This document shows, one piece after another, positions 43,136-53,600 of a stretch of DNA of 64,000 bases. The notes beneath the pieces were generated by a model. The model was given only the letters and a program-made list of their open reading frames with translations. It was not told the origin of the DNA and searched no databases. A program made the translations under genes and the position numbers. Every line of letters begins with the position of its first letter. Position 1 is the first letter of the stretch. Source of the stretch: Carboxylicivirga mesophila (lineage in GTDB: Bacteria; Bacteroidota; Bacteroidia; Bacteroidales; Marinilabiliaceae); contig NZ_JAGUCN010000018.1 of the NCBI RefSeq assembly GCF_018271975.1, positions 62,001 to 126,000 of the forward strand, read 5' to 3'.

Positions 43136-43272
43136 GTCTCAGGGATGAGATTTCGAATTCAGTTATGGAGCCGAAAGCTGTAGCACCTCGCTATAATAAG
43201 GGTACGAGGATCCTGGTAAAAGTTTTGCCATTAAAGGATAACGAGAGTTGAAACGGCTTTTAGCTCTTTTTT
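43136..43272 (+). ncRNA. Candidate structured small RNA, unassigned family
   Basis: A ~137-base non-coding stretch with a promoter ahead and an intrinsic terminator at its end. Local pairings: CTCA/TGAG around 43137-43148, CCTCG/CGAGG (43186-43208), TGGTAAA/TTTGCCA (43213-43229) enclosed by ATCC/GGAT, then the terminator AGAGTTGAAA/TTTTAGCTCT (43244-43267) with T run. It does not read as a tRNA, tmRNA, SRP RNA or any riboswitch I know. The 469-base gap 42960-43428 otherwise holds only AT-rich sequence and a second terminator. Confidence 0.45.
43244..43272 (+). terminator. Terminator 1 at the end of the candidate small RNA
   Basis: AGAGTTGAAA (43244-43253), loop CGGC, TTTTAGCTCT (43258-43267), ten pairs including G-U, then TTTTT. 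Confidence 0.7.
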
Positions 43273-43275
43273 ATT

Positions 43276-43329
43276 AAGGGTCGCATCTTTATTAAACATC
43301 TGACAATAAAGGTGCGATCCTTATTTTTT
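43276..43329 (+). terminator. Terminator 2, long stem directly after terminator 1
   Basis: An 18-base arm (43276-43293) pairs with 43305-43322, with two G-U pairs and an 11-base loop, followed by A and a six-T run. It is unusually strong and only three bases after terminator 1. Confidence 0.8.
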
Positions 43330-43428
43330 CATTGTTATCCCAACATGTTACATTCAAGAATTTTAGTATTCATAAGGTGCATAGATGCCTTTCATGTTGT
43401 ATATTCGTTGCAAAAAGCTTCAATATCT

Positions 43429-45045
43429 ATGATTAAAAGATACCTCACCCTGGTGACCGCACTTATTCTTGTGCAATTTCTGACAGCACAATCGGTCAGT
43501 CATTACGAAGACCCATACTACTCTCCTTTTGAACGTTACATATATCAACCTGGCACTAATTTTCATACGTCAATCCGTCAATATCGAATGGACCAGCTTA
43601 ATGAAGTTGTCAATACCGACTCTGTATTGTATGATGGTCTGAGAGTGCCTGAGGGCCGGCTAAATATCTGGCAGCGTTTTTTACACGATGATCTGATTTC
43701 ATTGGATAAAGAGGATATTAACATAGTGGTTAACCCCATATTTGCCTTTGAGGGCGGACGCGAAAGCAATGAAGGCATAAGCACCTGGACCAATACACGT
43801 GGTTTGTTTATTAAAGGTAATATAGGGAAACTATATTTCTATACTGATTTTGTAGAAAACCAGGCTGTTGTTCCTAATTACATCAACGAGTTTGCCAACA
43901 AAACCAATATGATGCCCGGACAAGGACAACGTAAGACCTTTGGCAGCAATGGACATGATTATGCACAGGCCACCGGCTATATTGGTTTTAATTTTGCCAA
44001 GTATTTCAACTTCCAGCTTGGCAATGGTAAGCATTTTATTGGCGATGGCCATCGCTCTCTGCTATTATCCGACGGTGCTTTTAGCTACCCTTATGTGAAA
44101 CTTACAGCTGATTTCTGGAATATCAAATACATGGTGATGTGGAATAAGATGTTGAATTACGATGCGGTGGCTGACCAGCATGATTTTCGCTACCCGGGAA
44201 AATATGGTGTGCATCAGTACCTCGACTGGAATATTAATAAACGCCTGAGTCTGGGATTTTATGCTAATGTGGTGTATGCAGAAAAAGATACCACCGGACA
44301 TAGAGGTTTTGACATCCACTACCTGAATCCTGTCAACTTCTTCAGGCCAGTTGAATACAATCTTGGCTCTCCGGATAATGTAACCATGGGATTTAATGCG
44401 AAGTACATTGCCTCCAAATGGCTAACATTCTATGGCCAATTTGTAATGGGTGAGTTTAAGTTTGATGAAGTTTTTAGTGGTAATAAATGGTGGGCCAACA
44501 AGCATGGTTTTCAGCTGGGTGCCAAAACCTACGATCTGTTTGGCATTGACAAGCTGGATTTACAGCTTGAATACAACCAGGTAAGACCTTACACATACTC
44601 GCATTATACAAGCATTTATTCCTACTCGCATTTGAATCAGCCCATGGCACATATACTAGGCGCCAACTTCAGGGAAGGGCTTGCCATTTTGAAATACCGC
44701 AAAAATCGCTGGCTTTTTAAAGCAGAATTAATGGCCACTATGTATGGCGATGATTATGGCGATGAAATTAGCTGGGGAAAAGATGTATTGATGCCCAATA
44801 CCCAAAGACCACTTGATGCAGATGGTCGTCCAAGAGAGCATGGCTACTCTATTGGCGACGGACTTAAAACCAATGTTTATAATGCCGATGTGAATGTTTC
44901 CTTTCTGGTGAATCCGCGCAATATGTTTAATATTGTTGCAGGTGCCAGAATCAGAAAAATGAGCAATGATTTAGAGACTATGGACACCCAGCATGTATAT
45001 TTTGGCATCCGCACCTCACTCAAAAGCCTTTACTACAACTTCTAA
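43429..45045 (+). CDS. remB: RemB-like gliding-motility/surface protein (Wzi-like outer-membrane barrel)
   Basis: A 538-residue exported protein. I place the start at 43429 (M-I-K-R-Y-L-T-L-V-T-A-L-I-L, cleavage near F-L-T-A-Q-S); an earlier in-frame start at 43312 falls inside the second terminator. The chain alternates strands with aromatic ends, and L-G-N-G-K-H-F-I-G-D-G-H-R-S-L-L-L-S-D matches the RemB/Wzi-type barrel motif as I recall it. RemB was named from Flavobacterium gliding mutants, but homologues occur in non-gliders. A near -7 box, TATATTCG, lies at 43400-43407. Naming is by recollection. Confidence 0.6.
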   Translation: MIKRYLTLVTALILVQFLTAQSVSHYEDPYYSPFERYIYQPGTNFHTSIRQYRMDQLNEVVNTDSVLYDGLRVPEGRLNIWQRFLHDDLISLDKEDINIVVNPIFAFEGGRESNEGISTWTNTRGLFIKGNIGKLYFYTDFVENQAVVPNYINEFANKTNMMPGQGQRKTFGSNGHDYAQATGYIGFNFAKYFNFQLGNGKHFIGDGHRSLLLSDGAFSYPYVKLTADFWNIKYMVMWNKMLNYDAVADQHDFRYPGKYGVHQYLDWNINKRLSLGFYANVVYAEKDTTGHRGFDIHYLNPVNFFRPVEYNLGSPDNVTMGFNAKYIASKWLTFYGQFVMGEFKFDEVFSGNKWWANKHGFQLGAKTYDLFGIDKLDLQLEYNQVRPYTYSHYTSIYSYSHLNQPMAHILGANFREGLAILKYRKNRWLFKAELMATMYGDDYGDEISWGKDVLMPNTQRPLDADGRPREHGYSIGDGLKTNVYNADVNVSFLVNPRNMFNIVAGARIRKMSNDLETMDTQHVYFGIRTSLKSLYYNF

Positions 45046-45157
45046 ATACAATGAAATCGTCAGAACGTCCATTACACTAACTCACTTAGAACACTGTAAA
45101 TCAAGCGTCTCAAAGTATCATTCTGACATTTACACACACGATATACCTTACAAAAAA

Positions 45158-45182
45158 TGGGGCACATAAAAAATGTGCCCCA
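45158..45182 (-). terminator. Terminator of aspS
   Basis: TGGGGCACAT (45158-45167), loop AAAAA, ATGTGCCCCA (45173-45182), a perfect 10-bp stem. On the minus strand it is followed by TTTTTTG. Confidence 0.85.
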
Positions 45183-45204
45183 CTGATATATTGTTATATT
45201 CGTT

Positions 45205-46959
45205 TTATTCCTTAACAGTTAAGGCAATCTTCAGTTCATCGAGCTGTTCTTTTGCTACCGGCGATGGAGAGTCAATCATCACATCACGGCCTGAATTATT
45301 TTTAGGGAAGGCAATTACATCGCGAATAGAGTCCAGTCCAGCAAATAATGATACCAAACGGTCGAAGCCAAAGGCCACACCACCATGAGGAGGAGCACCG
45401 TATTTAAAAGCATTCATCAGGAAGCCAAACTGATTCTCGGCCTCTTCCTCTGTAAAGCCAAGCAGTTTAAACATTTTCTGTTGTAACTCATCATTGAAGA
45501 TACGTACAGAACCACCGCCAATCTCAACACCATTAATAACTAAATCGTAGGCATTAGCACGCACATCACCTGGGTTACTATCCAGCATATCCATATCTTC
45601 GGCTTTAGGTGATGTAAATGGGTGATGCATCGCATAGAAGCGCTTAGTATCTTCATCCCACTCCAACAATGGGAAGTCAACTACCCATAATGGCGAGAAC
45701 TTATTCTTATCACGCAAGCCCATTTGATTACCCATCTCCAGACGTAATTCGCAAAGCGCATTCAGTGTTTTATTAAGCGCACCGGCCAGAATCAATACCA
45801 AATCACCATCCTTAGCATTGAACTTAGCACCTATCTCCTTCAGTTGCTCAACTGTGAAGAATTTGTCGACAGATGACTTAACTGTACCATCGGCATTGAA
45901 TTTGATATAAATCAATCCACCAGCACCAATCTGTGGTTTCTTAACAAAATCAGTCAATTTATCCAGCTGCTTGCGTGTATATGAAGCACAAGCATCGGCA
46001 CATATACCACCTACATACTCAGCTTCGTTGAAGAGTTTGAATTCTGAGTCTTTGACGTCCTCTGTTAAATCCACAAACTTCATTTCGAAACGGGTATCTG
46101 GCTTATCTGAGCCATAATATTTAATAGCATCGGCGTACGATAAACGTGGGAAAGTATAATCAATATCCACATTTTTTATCGTCTTAAACAGATGCTTGGT
46201 CATTCCTTCAAACGTATTCAGGATATCTTCCTGCTCAACAAACGACATCTCACAGTCAATTTGTGTAAACTCAGGCTGGCGATCAGCACGCAAATCCTCA
46301 TCGCGGAAGCATTTCACAATCTGAAAATAACGGTCGAAACCACTCACCATCAACAACTGCTTAAATACCTGAGGCGACTGCGGCAATGCATAAAACTGCC
46401 CTTCATTCATGCGAGAAGGCACAATAAAATCGCGCGCACCTTCGGGTGTCGATTTGATTAGAACAGGTGTTTCTGTCTCAATAAAATTTTCACCATTCAG
46501 GTAGTTACGAACCTCAAAACCGATTTTATGACGCAACACCAAATTCTCACGCACAGGATTACGACGCAAATCCAGGTAGCGATATTTCATACGCAGTTCA
46601 TCACCTCCATCAGTATCATCTTCGATGGTAAATGGTGGCAATTCTGATGAATTAAGAATAGTTAATTCTTCCACTAATATCTCGATGTCTCCGGTGGCAA
46701 TTTTGCTATTTTTATTGCTTCTCTCAGCCACCTGGCCTTTCACCTGGATCACGAACTCACGTCCGAGCTCTTCTGTTTGTTCACAAAGGGCCTTGTGGGT
46801 TTCTTCATTAAAAACCAACTGAGTAATACCATAACGATCTCGTAAATCGATAAAAGTCATACCACCCAGATTTCTTATCTTTTGCACCCAACCACTTAGT
46901 GTAACTGACTGATTGATGTGCTCAATTCTTAATTCTCCGCACGTATGTGTCCTGTACAT
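45205..46959 (-). CDS. aspS: Aspartyl-tRNA synthetase
   Basis: A 584-residue class II synthetase with the bacterial-type layout: OB-fold anticodon domain (1-110), catalytic core with motif 2 [18 protein letters not shown], the GAD insert (about 280-420), and motif 3 G-V-A-F-G-F-D-R-L. Full length. Its promoter region contains an inverted repeat at 46975-47006. It runs divergently from tadA and convergently with the RemB-like gene. Confidence 0.95.
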   Translation of the reverse strand: MYRTHTCGELRIEHINQSVTLSGWVQKIRNLGGMTFIDLRDRYGITQLVFNEETHKALCEQTEELGREFVIQVKGQVAERSNKNSKIATGDIEILVEELTILNSSELPPFTIEDDTDGGDELRMKYRYLDLRRNPVRENLVLRHKIGFEVRNYLNGENFIETETPVLIKSTPEGARDFIVPSRMNEGQFYALPQSPQVFKQLLMVSGFDRYFQIVKCFRDEDLRADRQPEFTQIDCEMSFVEQEDILNTFEGMTKHLFKTIKNVDIDYTFPRLSYADAIKYYGSDKPDTRFEMKFVDLTEDVKDSEFKLFNEAEYVGGICADACASYTRKQLDKLTDFVKKPQIGAGGLIYIKFNADGTVKSSVDKFFTVEQLKEIGAKFNAKDGDLVLILAGALNKTLNALCELRLEMGNQMGLRDKNKFSPLWVVDFPLLEWDEDTKRFYAMHHPFTSPKAEDMDMLDSNPGDVRANAYDLVINGVEIGGGSVRIFNDELQQKMFKLLGFTEEEAENQFGFLMNAFKYGAPPHGGVAFGFDRLVSLFAGLDSIRDVIAFPKNNSGRDVMIDSPSPVAKEQLDELKIALTVKE

Positions 46960-46974
46960 TGTAATTACTTATTT

Positions 46975-47006
46975 ATCGTTGCCAGTTGGCAAATGTATGC
47001 AACGAT
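46975..47006. promoter_or_regulatory. Inverted repeat overlapping the aspS promoter
   Basis: ATCGTTGC (46975-46982) pairs with GCAACGAT (46999-47006); a second small palindrome, GCCAGTTGGC (46981-46990), lies inside. The minus-strand -7 box TACATTTG (46990-46997) of aspS is between the arms. It could be an operator or a 5' leader stem. Confidence 0.5.
46990..46997 (-). promoter_or_regulatory. -7 box of aspS
   Basis: TACATTTG on the minus strand, perfect TAnnTTTG, 30 bases before the ATG. No clear -33 TTG. Confidence 0.6.
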
Positions 47007-47021
47007 CTTGACGTTTAAAAT

Positions 47022-47029
47022 TATCTTTG
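47022..47029 (+). promoter_or_regulatory. -7 box of tadA
   Basis: TATCTTTG, perfect TAnnTTTG. It leaves a ~120-base 5' leader before the ATG at 47155, in which TTTTAGAC (about 47072-47079) can pair with GTCTAAAA (about 47130-47137) around a smaller CATGAT/ATCATG hairpin. Confidence 0.6.
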
Positions 47030-47154
47030 CGAAAATAGTAAGAAAATAGATACAAAAAAGCCGTTGATGCTTTTAGACAGTAGTTTTTTAGGCAGGTGCA
47101 TTCAATCCATGATTTTTATCATGCCAGCAGTCTAAAATCTTTAATTTTCCAAAT

Positions 47155-47601
47155 ATGAACGAAATCAACTTCTCCGATCAATACTTTATGAAACAGGCTT
47201 TTATTGAAGCCCAGAAAGCCAAAGAAAAAGATGAAGTACCAGTGGGTGCCGTAGTGGTTTGCAACAACCAGATAATTGCCAGAACCCACAACCTGACCGA
47301 AACATTAAACGACGTGACAGCACATGCCGAGATGCTGGCCATTACCTCTGCAGCCGAATTTTTGGGCGGCAAATACCTGCACGATTGCACTCTTTATGTC
47401 ACTTTGGAACCTTGCGTGATGTGTGCCGGAGCGCTTAACTGGTCACAACTAAAACGCATTGTATATGGGGCAGCTGATGAGAAACGTGGCTTTTTACGCT
47501 GTCAACCATCATTAGTACATCCTAAGACAACCATTACTTCAGGTGTTATGAATGACGAATGCCAGAAGATAATTCAGGACTTTTTCAGGCAAAAACGATA
47601 A
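47155..47601 (+). CDS. tadA: tRNA adenosine(34) deaminase TadA/nucleoside deaminase
   Basis: A 148-residue cytidine-deaminase-fold enzyme. The zinc site is H-A-E (H57, E59) and P-C-V-M-C (C87, C90), the TadA/CDA pattern, followed by the TadA-like K-R-I-V-Y-G-A. It would convert A34 to inosine in tRNA-Arg(ACG), the only conserved essential role of this family. The ~120-base structured leader is unusual for a housekeeping gene. A bidirectional terminator follows. Confidence 0.88.
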   Translation: MNEINFSDQYFMKQAFIEAQKAKEKDEVPVGAVVVCNNQIIARTHNLTETLNDVTAHAEMLAITSAAEFLGGKYLHDCTLYVTLEPCVMCAGALNWSQLKRIVYGAADEKRGFLRCQPSLVHPKTTITSGVMNDECQKIIQDFFRQKR

Positions 47602-47611
47602 GACAAAGAAA

Positions 47612-47638
47612 AAGCCGGAACAGTATCGTATCCGGCTT
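47612..47638. terminator. Bidirectional terminator between tadA and the giant surface protein gene
   Basis: AAGCCGGA (47612-47619) pairs with TCCGGCTT (47631-47638); T-rich on both sides (CTTCATATTTG on plus, TTTCTTTGTC on minus). Confidence 0.75.
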
Positions 47639-47660
47639 CTTCATATTTGTAAACTAAAAC

Positions 47661-50600
47661 TTAGTCGATATATAACTTTTGCTCGTATGCATCATCTCGC
47701 CCGATGACCTTAACAACGTAAACTCCTGGTCTCAGACTCAAATCCTTAGTAAAAGTATCACCTTTAAATTCTTCTGAAGCTACCAGTCTGCCTTCAATTG
47801 TATAAAGCAACACCTGCTTTTCACCATTCCACTGACAATCAACGGTTAATACCGAACCTTTTTGCACGTAGGCTCTGACAGCATCACTTTCATCGGTATC
47901 GACATCATCAATATCCGTTGGCACTTCTGTTTTTGGTTCTTTAAAGTGCAGTGCAAAGCGGTCATTGATAGTTCCTTCAATGGCTGTAAATTCATACACA
48001 GTGGTGCTGGTCATCTTTGTCATAGTTGACGGATTAGTTCCCTTATCTTCGAGCAGCACCTCATAATCATCAACAAGCGAATTCAAACCTGAGATACTCA
48101 GAGCATTTAGCCCTTCAAACTTGGTTCGCAGTCCCAAATGAACTGATTCATCATATATGTCGGCAGGCAGTACATTAATTACAGCCGACTTATTATCAAC
48201 CACTGAATACACAAATGAATAATTGCTGGTTGTTGTAAATTTCTGTTCAGAGTCGATGCGTGAAAAACCTAAATCACCATTCTCGCGCAGAGCAATTACT
48301 GCTTCATCTGTTAATTCTCCATTATTTAGTTTTACCCTCAGCACATTCTCCTCTTTAACTGCTGTCTTCAAGGAGACTTTATTAACATCATGAATGCGAT
48401 TGCTGGCACGCATAGTTACCTGGCCAGTTTGCAAGGGTTCTGTTTGCACATAGAAAGCCTGACTCGGAGCAATGACCCCAGTAAATGTTTCCGGAGAACT
48501 TAATCCTGTCAAGGTATTATATGTTTCAAATGTTTTGTCGCTGTTGCGCGTTGAAACCGTTACATATACAGTACCTGTTGTGTTAGCAAAATCGGCAGTT
48601 GGACCGGTTTCCTTTGGCAACTGATAATATGCTGGGTATGGATTACCTATAATCTGCCAATCTGTTAATAATGATGTTGAGTAGCTTGAGGCAGCATTAA
48701 TGGCTCCTGTGTGGATCACTTCAGCTCCAGCCTCCTTAACCTTAAACATATACCCCTTAATTTCGTCTTGGGCAGTGAAATTATAAGCTGTCTTTGAAAT
48801 ACGGTTTATCCCACCATCCAGGTACTCATACATTACATAGTCATTTGGCGCAATAATGGCATCATAACTTGTCATTACCGGATTAGTAATTGGATGCGCG
48901 ATAAACCACCAACGCAGGTTGTCATAGGTCCATTTAAATGACACATCACCTGTAACATTTCCATGCGTAATTAAAGAAGCTGGCTGCGTATTTGTGTTCT
49001 CAACAAACAACAAATCATTGGTTATCAATGCACCATTAATAGTCATCTGAGCTCCTGGCTGTATCGTTAATCCACTTGTATGACTAATCGTCAAATCATT
49101 CACCTGAGCCACTTCACTGATATTCTTTACAAATGGTGCTGTACCTGTATTGGTAATGGTTACATTAGAACTAGCCACTGGCACCTGGTTATCACTCCAG
49201 TTTAATGGATCAAACCAATCCCCTGATAATCCGCCTTCCCAATCAAACGCAGGTATTACTACTGAACCGAATGTGAGATAATGCTCCAATGAACTGAATA
49301 ATAAATTACCACTCAGATTAACCGTTCCACTTGTAGTAGTTCCCGATTTAGTACCAATATTAACTTGTTCCCAAGCTGTTGTATTCCATTTAACAACTCT
49401 AAAATCATTATCAGGTGTTACTCCACTTCCACTATCCCATCTTAGCAGCAAGTTTGCCTGAGCAGAGGTATTAGGAGCTGTAATATGCCAGAATTCATTA
49501 TGGCTAACATACTCCACAGGTGCAATTAGGCTCTCTGGGGAGCGTGAAACACTGGAAGGATTTGTGTTATAATACCTAACACTCCACTCTCCACCTGAAA
49601 CACCATCAACTGTTACTTCAACATTTCCATACCTTGAGGCATTCCCAACCGGGAAATCAAATTTACCACCTGATAGTATCTCTTTCTTTAACAAGCCATC
49701 AACGTAAGAGGAAACACTTGCCCCTACTACTGCATTTTCATCAGAATCAGTCAATTTTACAGCTGATGATGCATCAACCACAATAATACCATTTGTCAAC
49801 AACAACTGCTTGTCAACATCCAGATCATTGGATACCTGGATTCCAACCGGATTATTAACTTCCAGGCTGTATAGAGCTCCCCCTTCAGCAGAAGTAAAAC
49901 TTAATGCCCCGTTTACATATTGATTAACTATTCCATTAAATCCGAGTGTTGAAGTGCCGATTCCTGCATCAAACGTTCCTGCGGCAAAGCTCAAATCACC
50001 TTTTAAATATAAATTACTATTATGGGTATTAATTACATCAGGGCCGTCAATTGTCCAATCTCCATAAAGCTGAACATTAACATTAGGCAGGCGTCTTTCC
50101 CCGGTGCCACTTACAATTAAATTATTTAATAATGGCAGCTCACTTAAAATATCATAATTACCTGTTCCACTATATTCTAAAGTACCTCCAGTTTCAGAGA
50201 AAAACTCATCGTATGCACCTGCAGGCAAATCCCCTCTTTCAACCCTCACCTTACCAACACCATATACATCGCCCAGACGGTGACCAAATGAATTTCCAAT
50301 ATTTGCTGTGCCCGTAGCATTGATAAATGTCCTGTAGGCTGCCTCAAAGTTATCAGGGAATGACAAGTAGTGATTAATATAAATAAGACTGCCTCGAGGA
50401 CCTCCTGCGGGTATACCAACACCAGCAGCACCTGTTACACCTGTATCTGGATCGTATGTTGCCCATGTTGACACATCTGAATAATTGCCATCTACAACGG
50501 TTATATAAGATGGGACCTGATCTGGTATAGCGGTTGAAACACCGGCGGTATAATCACCATCAATACCAGCATCATCAGTGTTAGAAAAGTAGAACAGGGA

Positions 50601-53600
50601 AATATCATCAGCATTTGCTTTTCCCTGGAACTCATCCGTTGTAAATTTATTCCAATCAGTACTGCCTAGTAAGATACGAGCCGTAATGTATTGTGATGTA
50701 TCACCCAAAGCATCTCCATCATTTGAATACATCCTCGCCAATCCACTAAAACCCTGAATACCTTCTGCATCTAATGTCCAGTTATACTGAAGCACATTAG
50801 CCTGATCGGCCAAAGGAATTGAAATATGTGGCTCATCAGCTGCTTTAACCCGAATTGCTCCGGTGCTTCCTCCATTCGATGTGATATCAAATATTACCGG
50901 TGTATATTTACCCAGAGAACCAATAGGGTATGTAAATGATTCTTCAGCTGAAATAACAGGGAAATACTTTTTAATTCCATTATCGGTAAATGATAAATTT
51001 GTTTGGATCATGTTTGAGCTGGAAAACGGATTAACAGGCTCAATTGATGCACCATTATTGAAAATGAGGAGGTTCCTACCAATATCAAATACACCATTTA
51101 CAAGCCGTAATTGATTTGTAAATGTTAAAGCGCCGGACTGGGTAGGTAATGCTACACCATTAGCATTATTGATGGTTAATCGATAATATTGTCCTGTTCC
51201 ACCTAATTCTTGTATATCAGAACCAGCCATAATTATACCTTGTCCTCCCGTACCTGTTGTGGTCACCTCATTTACCAAATCTCCATACAAGGTCAAGTCA
51301 TTATCTCCGGTATTAAGGGTACCACTTAGTAATTCCATATTACCTGTTACCAGAACAGGCGATGAAGCATCTAAGGTAAGTGTTCCGGTTCCTGTCTGCC
51401 TAATAAGATTTGCAAAGGTTAAGTCACCAGTTATTGTTTGGTCCACTCCTTCGAAATAGGTTGTATTATTATTTGGATTATAGGTTGCAGCGGCATCTTT
51501 AAACAAATTACCTTTTAAAATTACATCTAAGCCATTAGCATCAAATTCACCAGAATTAATTACCAGATTACCATTGATAGTAGCTGGCACCACATTTAGA
51601 ACTGCACTAGGGGCATTGGTTCCTTCAATGGTTAAGTCTCCCAGTTCGCTGCCTGCATAAATAGCCATAATTTGCCCTGCGGGTGTTGTATTATCACCAA
51701 TAATAAAGCCTGCTCCGGAACCAATAGTTACCGACTCCGGCTCAAATAAGAGTGCCTTATTAGTGGCACCATGGCCCCTAATGATTGTTAGTTTAGAATT
51801 AGCAGCCTGTGTAAATGAACTTCCAGCTCCTGTAATTTCGAATAATCCCCTCGAAGTTGCTCCAGCTTCATTAACACCCACCTTAACAGTACTTGACTCA
51901 CCTGCTTGATTAAATGTAAGTACACCTACATCTGTATTTAATGAACGGCGTAGTTGGGAACCTATAGTTAACTGTGCCGTTCCATTAAGGGTAATAGTGG
52001 CATCACCTGAAGATGAATATTCAATATAGTTGTCGGTAAAACCATTGGAACCGTAAGCGCAATTGACAATTCCACCATCTTCGATAATAAGATCTCCGTC
52101 GAGCCACATTCCAGTATTGGATGAAGAGCCTCCTAACCTAACAACCGTTCCATTATCAACCCTTAAGGTAGCTCCGGAAGGTATTTTAAAATCAGCACCT
52201 CCAGAGGATATTACATGCGTACCTGTGCTGCCAAGATGACATTCACCTGACAAAAGATTAATTGGTTTAGTTGCTTGTGAAGCATCTCCCGACAAGGTAA
52301 AATTATTCGTAAAATGTACCTTTTTATCAGATGGTTTATCAATCTCCAATCGGTAAAAATCTGTTGCTTCACTGGCCGTTTTTGAGACTGTTGCTGACTG
52401 ACTACCATTAAAAGTAATGATAGCATTATTATCAGTGGCTCCTGAATTGGCCAAATCAATAACTCCTGCACCCTGAATGATATCACCCTCCAGGTATATC
52501 TGATGCTTAAGGTTATTAGGTGTTGTATTCAGAACCCTCAGCTGCCTTGCATTAGTTGGAGCGGTAACACTTGATGTAAAATCAATATTTCCTTCAATGG
52601 TTAAAACCCGTTCGGTGCCATCATCATCAAATTCTAAAACACCATCTTGCCAATCTCCTAACAGCAAATCTCCCCCAATATTAATATCTCCATCAGCACC
52701 ATTATTCATTCGAATTATAGAGTTGCCCCTTGGATTTAGGTGACGATTAATTACGATGTCATTGGTAAAAGTTAATACTCGACCACTACCTTCTGTCATC
52801 ACATTGGGGTAAAGGGCAATTGTTTCAGGAATATCAACCTGAGCCGCACTCGCTACAAATAAAAACCAGCTATATTTATTATTGACAAAATCACCCAAAT
52901 CACCTGTTATTACAGGATCGCGACTATTATCAATCCACTGGGTGATAACACCTGTTCCACTAACACGATTAAGGTTCATTGTGTTACCTCGTTCAATTTG
53001 TAAACGAGGGAAATCTTCCAGATTTGTAGACACTGTTGTGTCATGAGCAAATATAATCTCACCGACATTTTCTGTATTATATGGATCAGTACCATCATAA
53101 GCGACACTTACTCGGTGTCCATTACCTATAATTACGCGATCCCCATTTTGTGGCAAAAAGGAGTCTCGAGGTATCGCATCGCCTGTATGAGAATCAAGCG
53201 ACCATGTTGACAGTGTATTCCAATCACCACTTTGACGACTGTAAAGAGTTACTACCCAATTATAGTCATTGGCTTTACCTAGCGTAAAGTCTTTGCTTAG
53301 TTCTGCTGCGTATGGAAACTTGAACGTTAAATCATTATTATCTCTAACGCCTGAAAACTCAGACCATGTAGCGCCTGTTAATACAGAACCGTTTTTTTCA
53401 AACGAATTAGACAAATACTTGTCATATGTAAAATAATAAGCAAGATTATCCTTTGTAATACCCGTCAATCCCGAATATTTAACTGACCAATAAAATGGTA
53501 GTACCGTGGCAGTTGGATCTGTCGTTGGATGCTTTCCATTAACGGGTATGATCGTAATTGAACCATTGTCATTCAAGCTTGTACCATTTGCAAAGACCTC

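Noticed and set aside
43136-43272. tRNA, tmRNA, SRP RNA or a known riboswitch at this place
   Set aside because: Neither a cloverleaf, CCA end, GGAA-type SRP loop nor any riboswitch core sequence I know could be found.
43312-43428. N-terminal extension of the RemB-like protein from 43312
   Set aside because: It starts inside the second terminator and lacks a signal peptide; the ATG at 43429 begins a proper signal.
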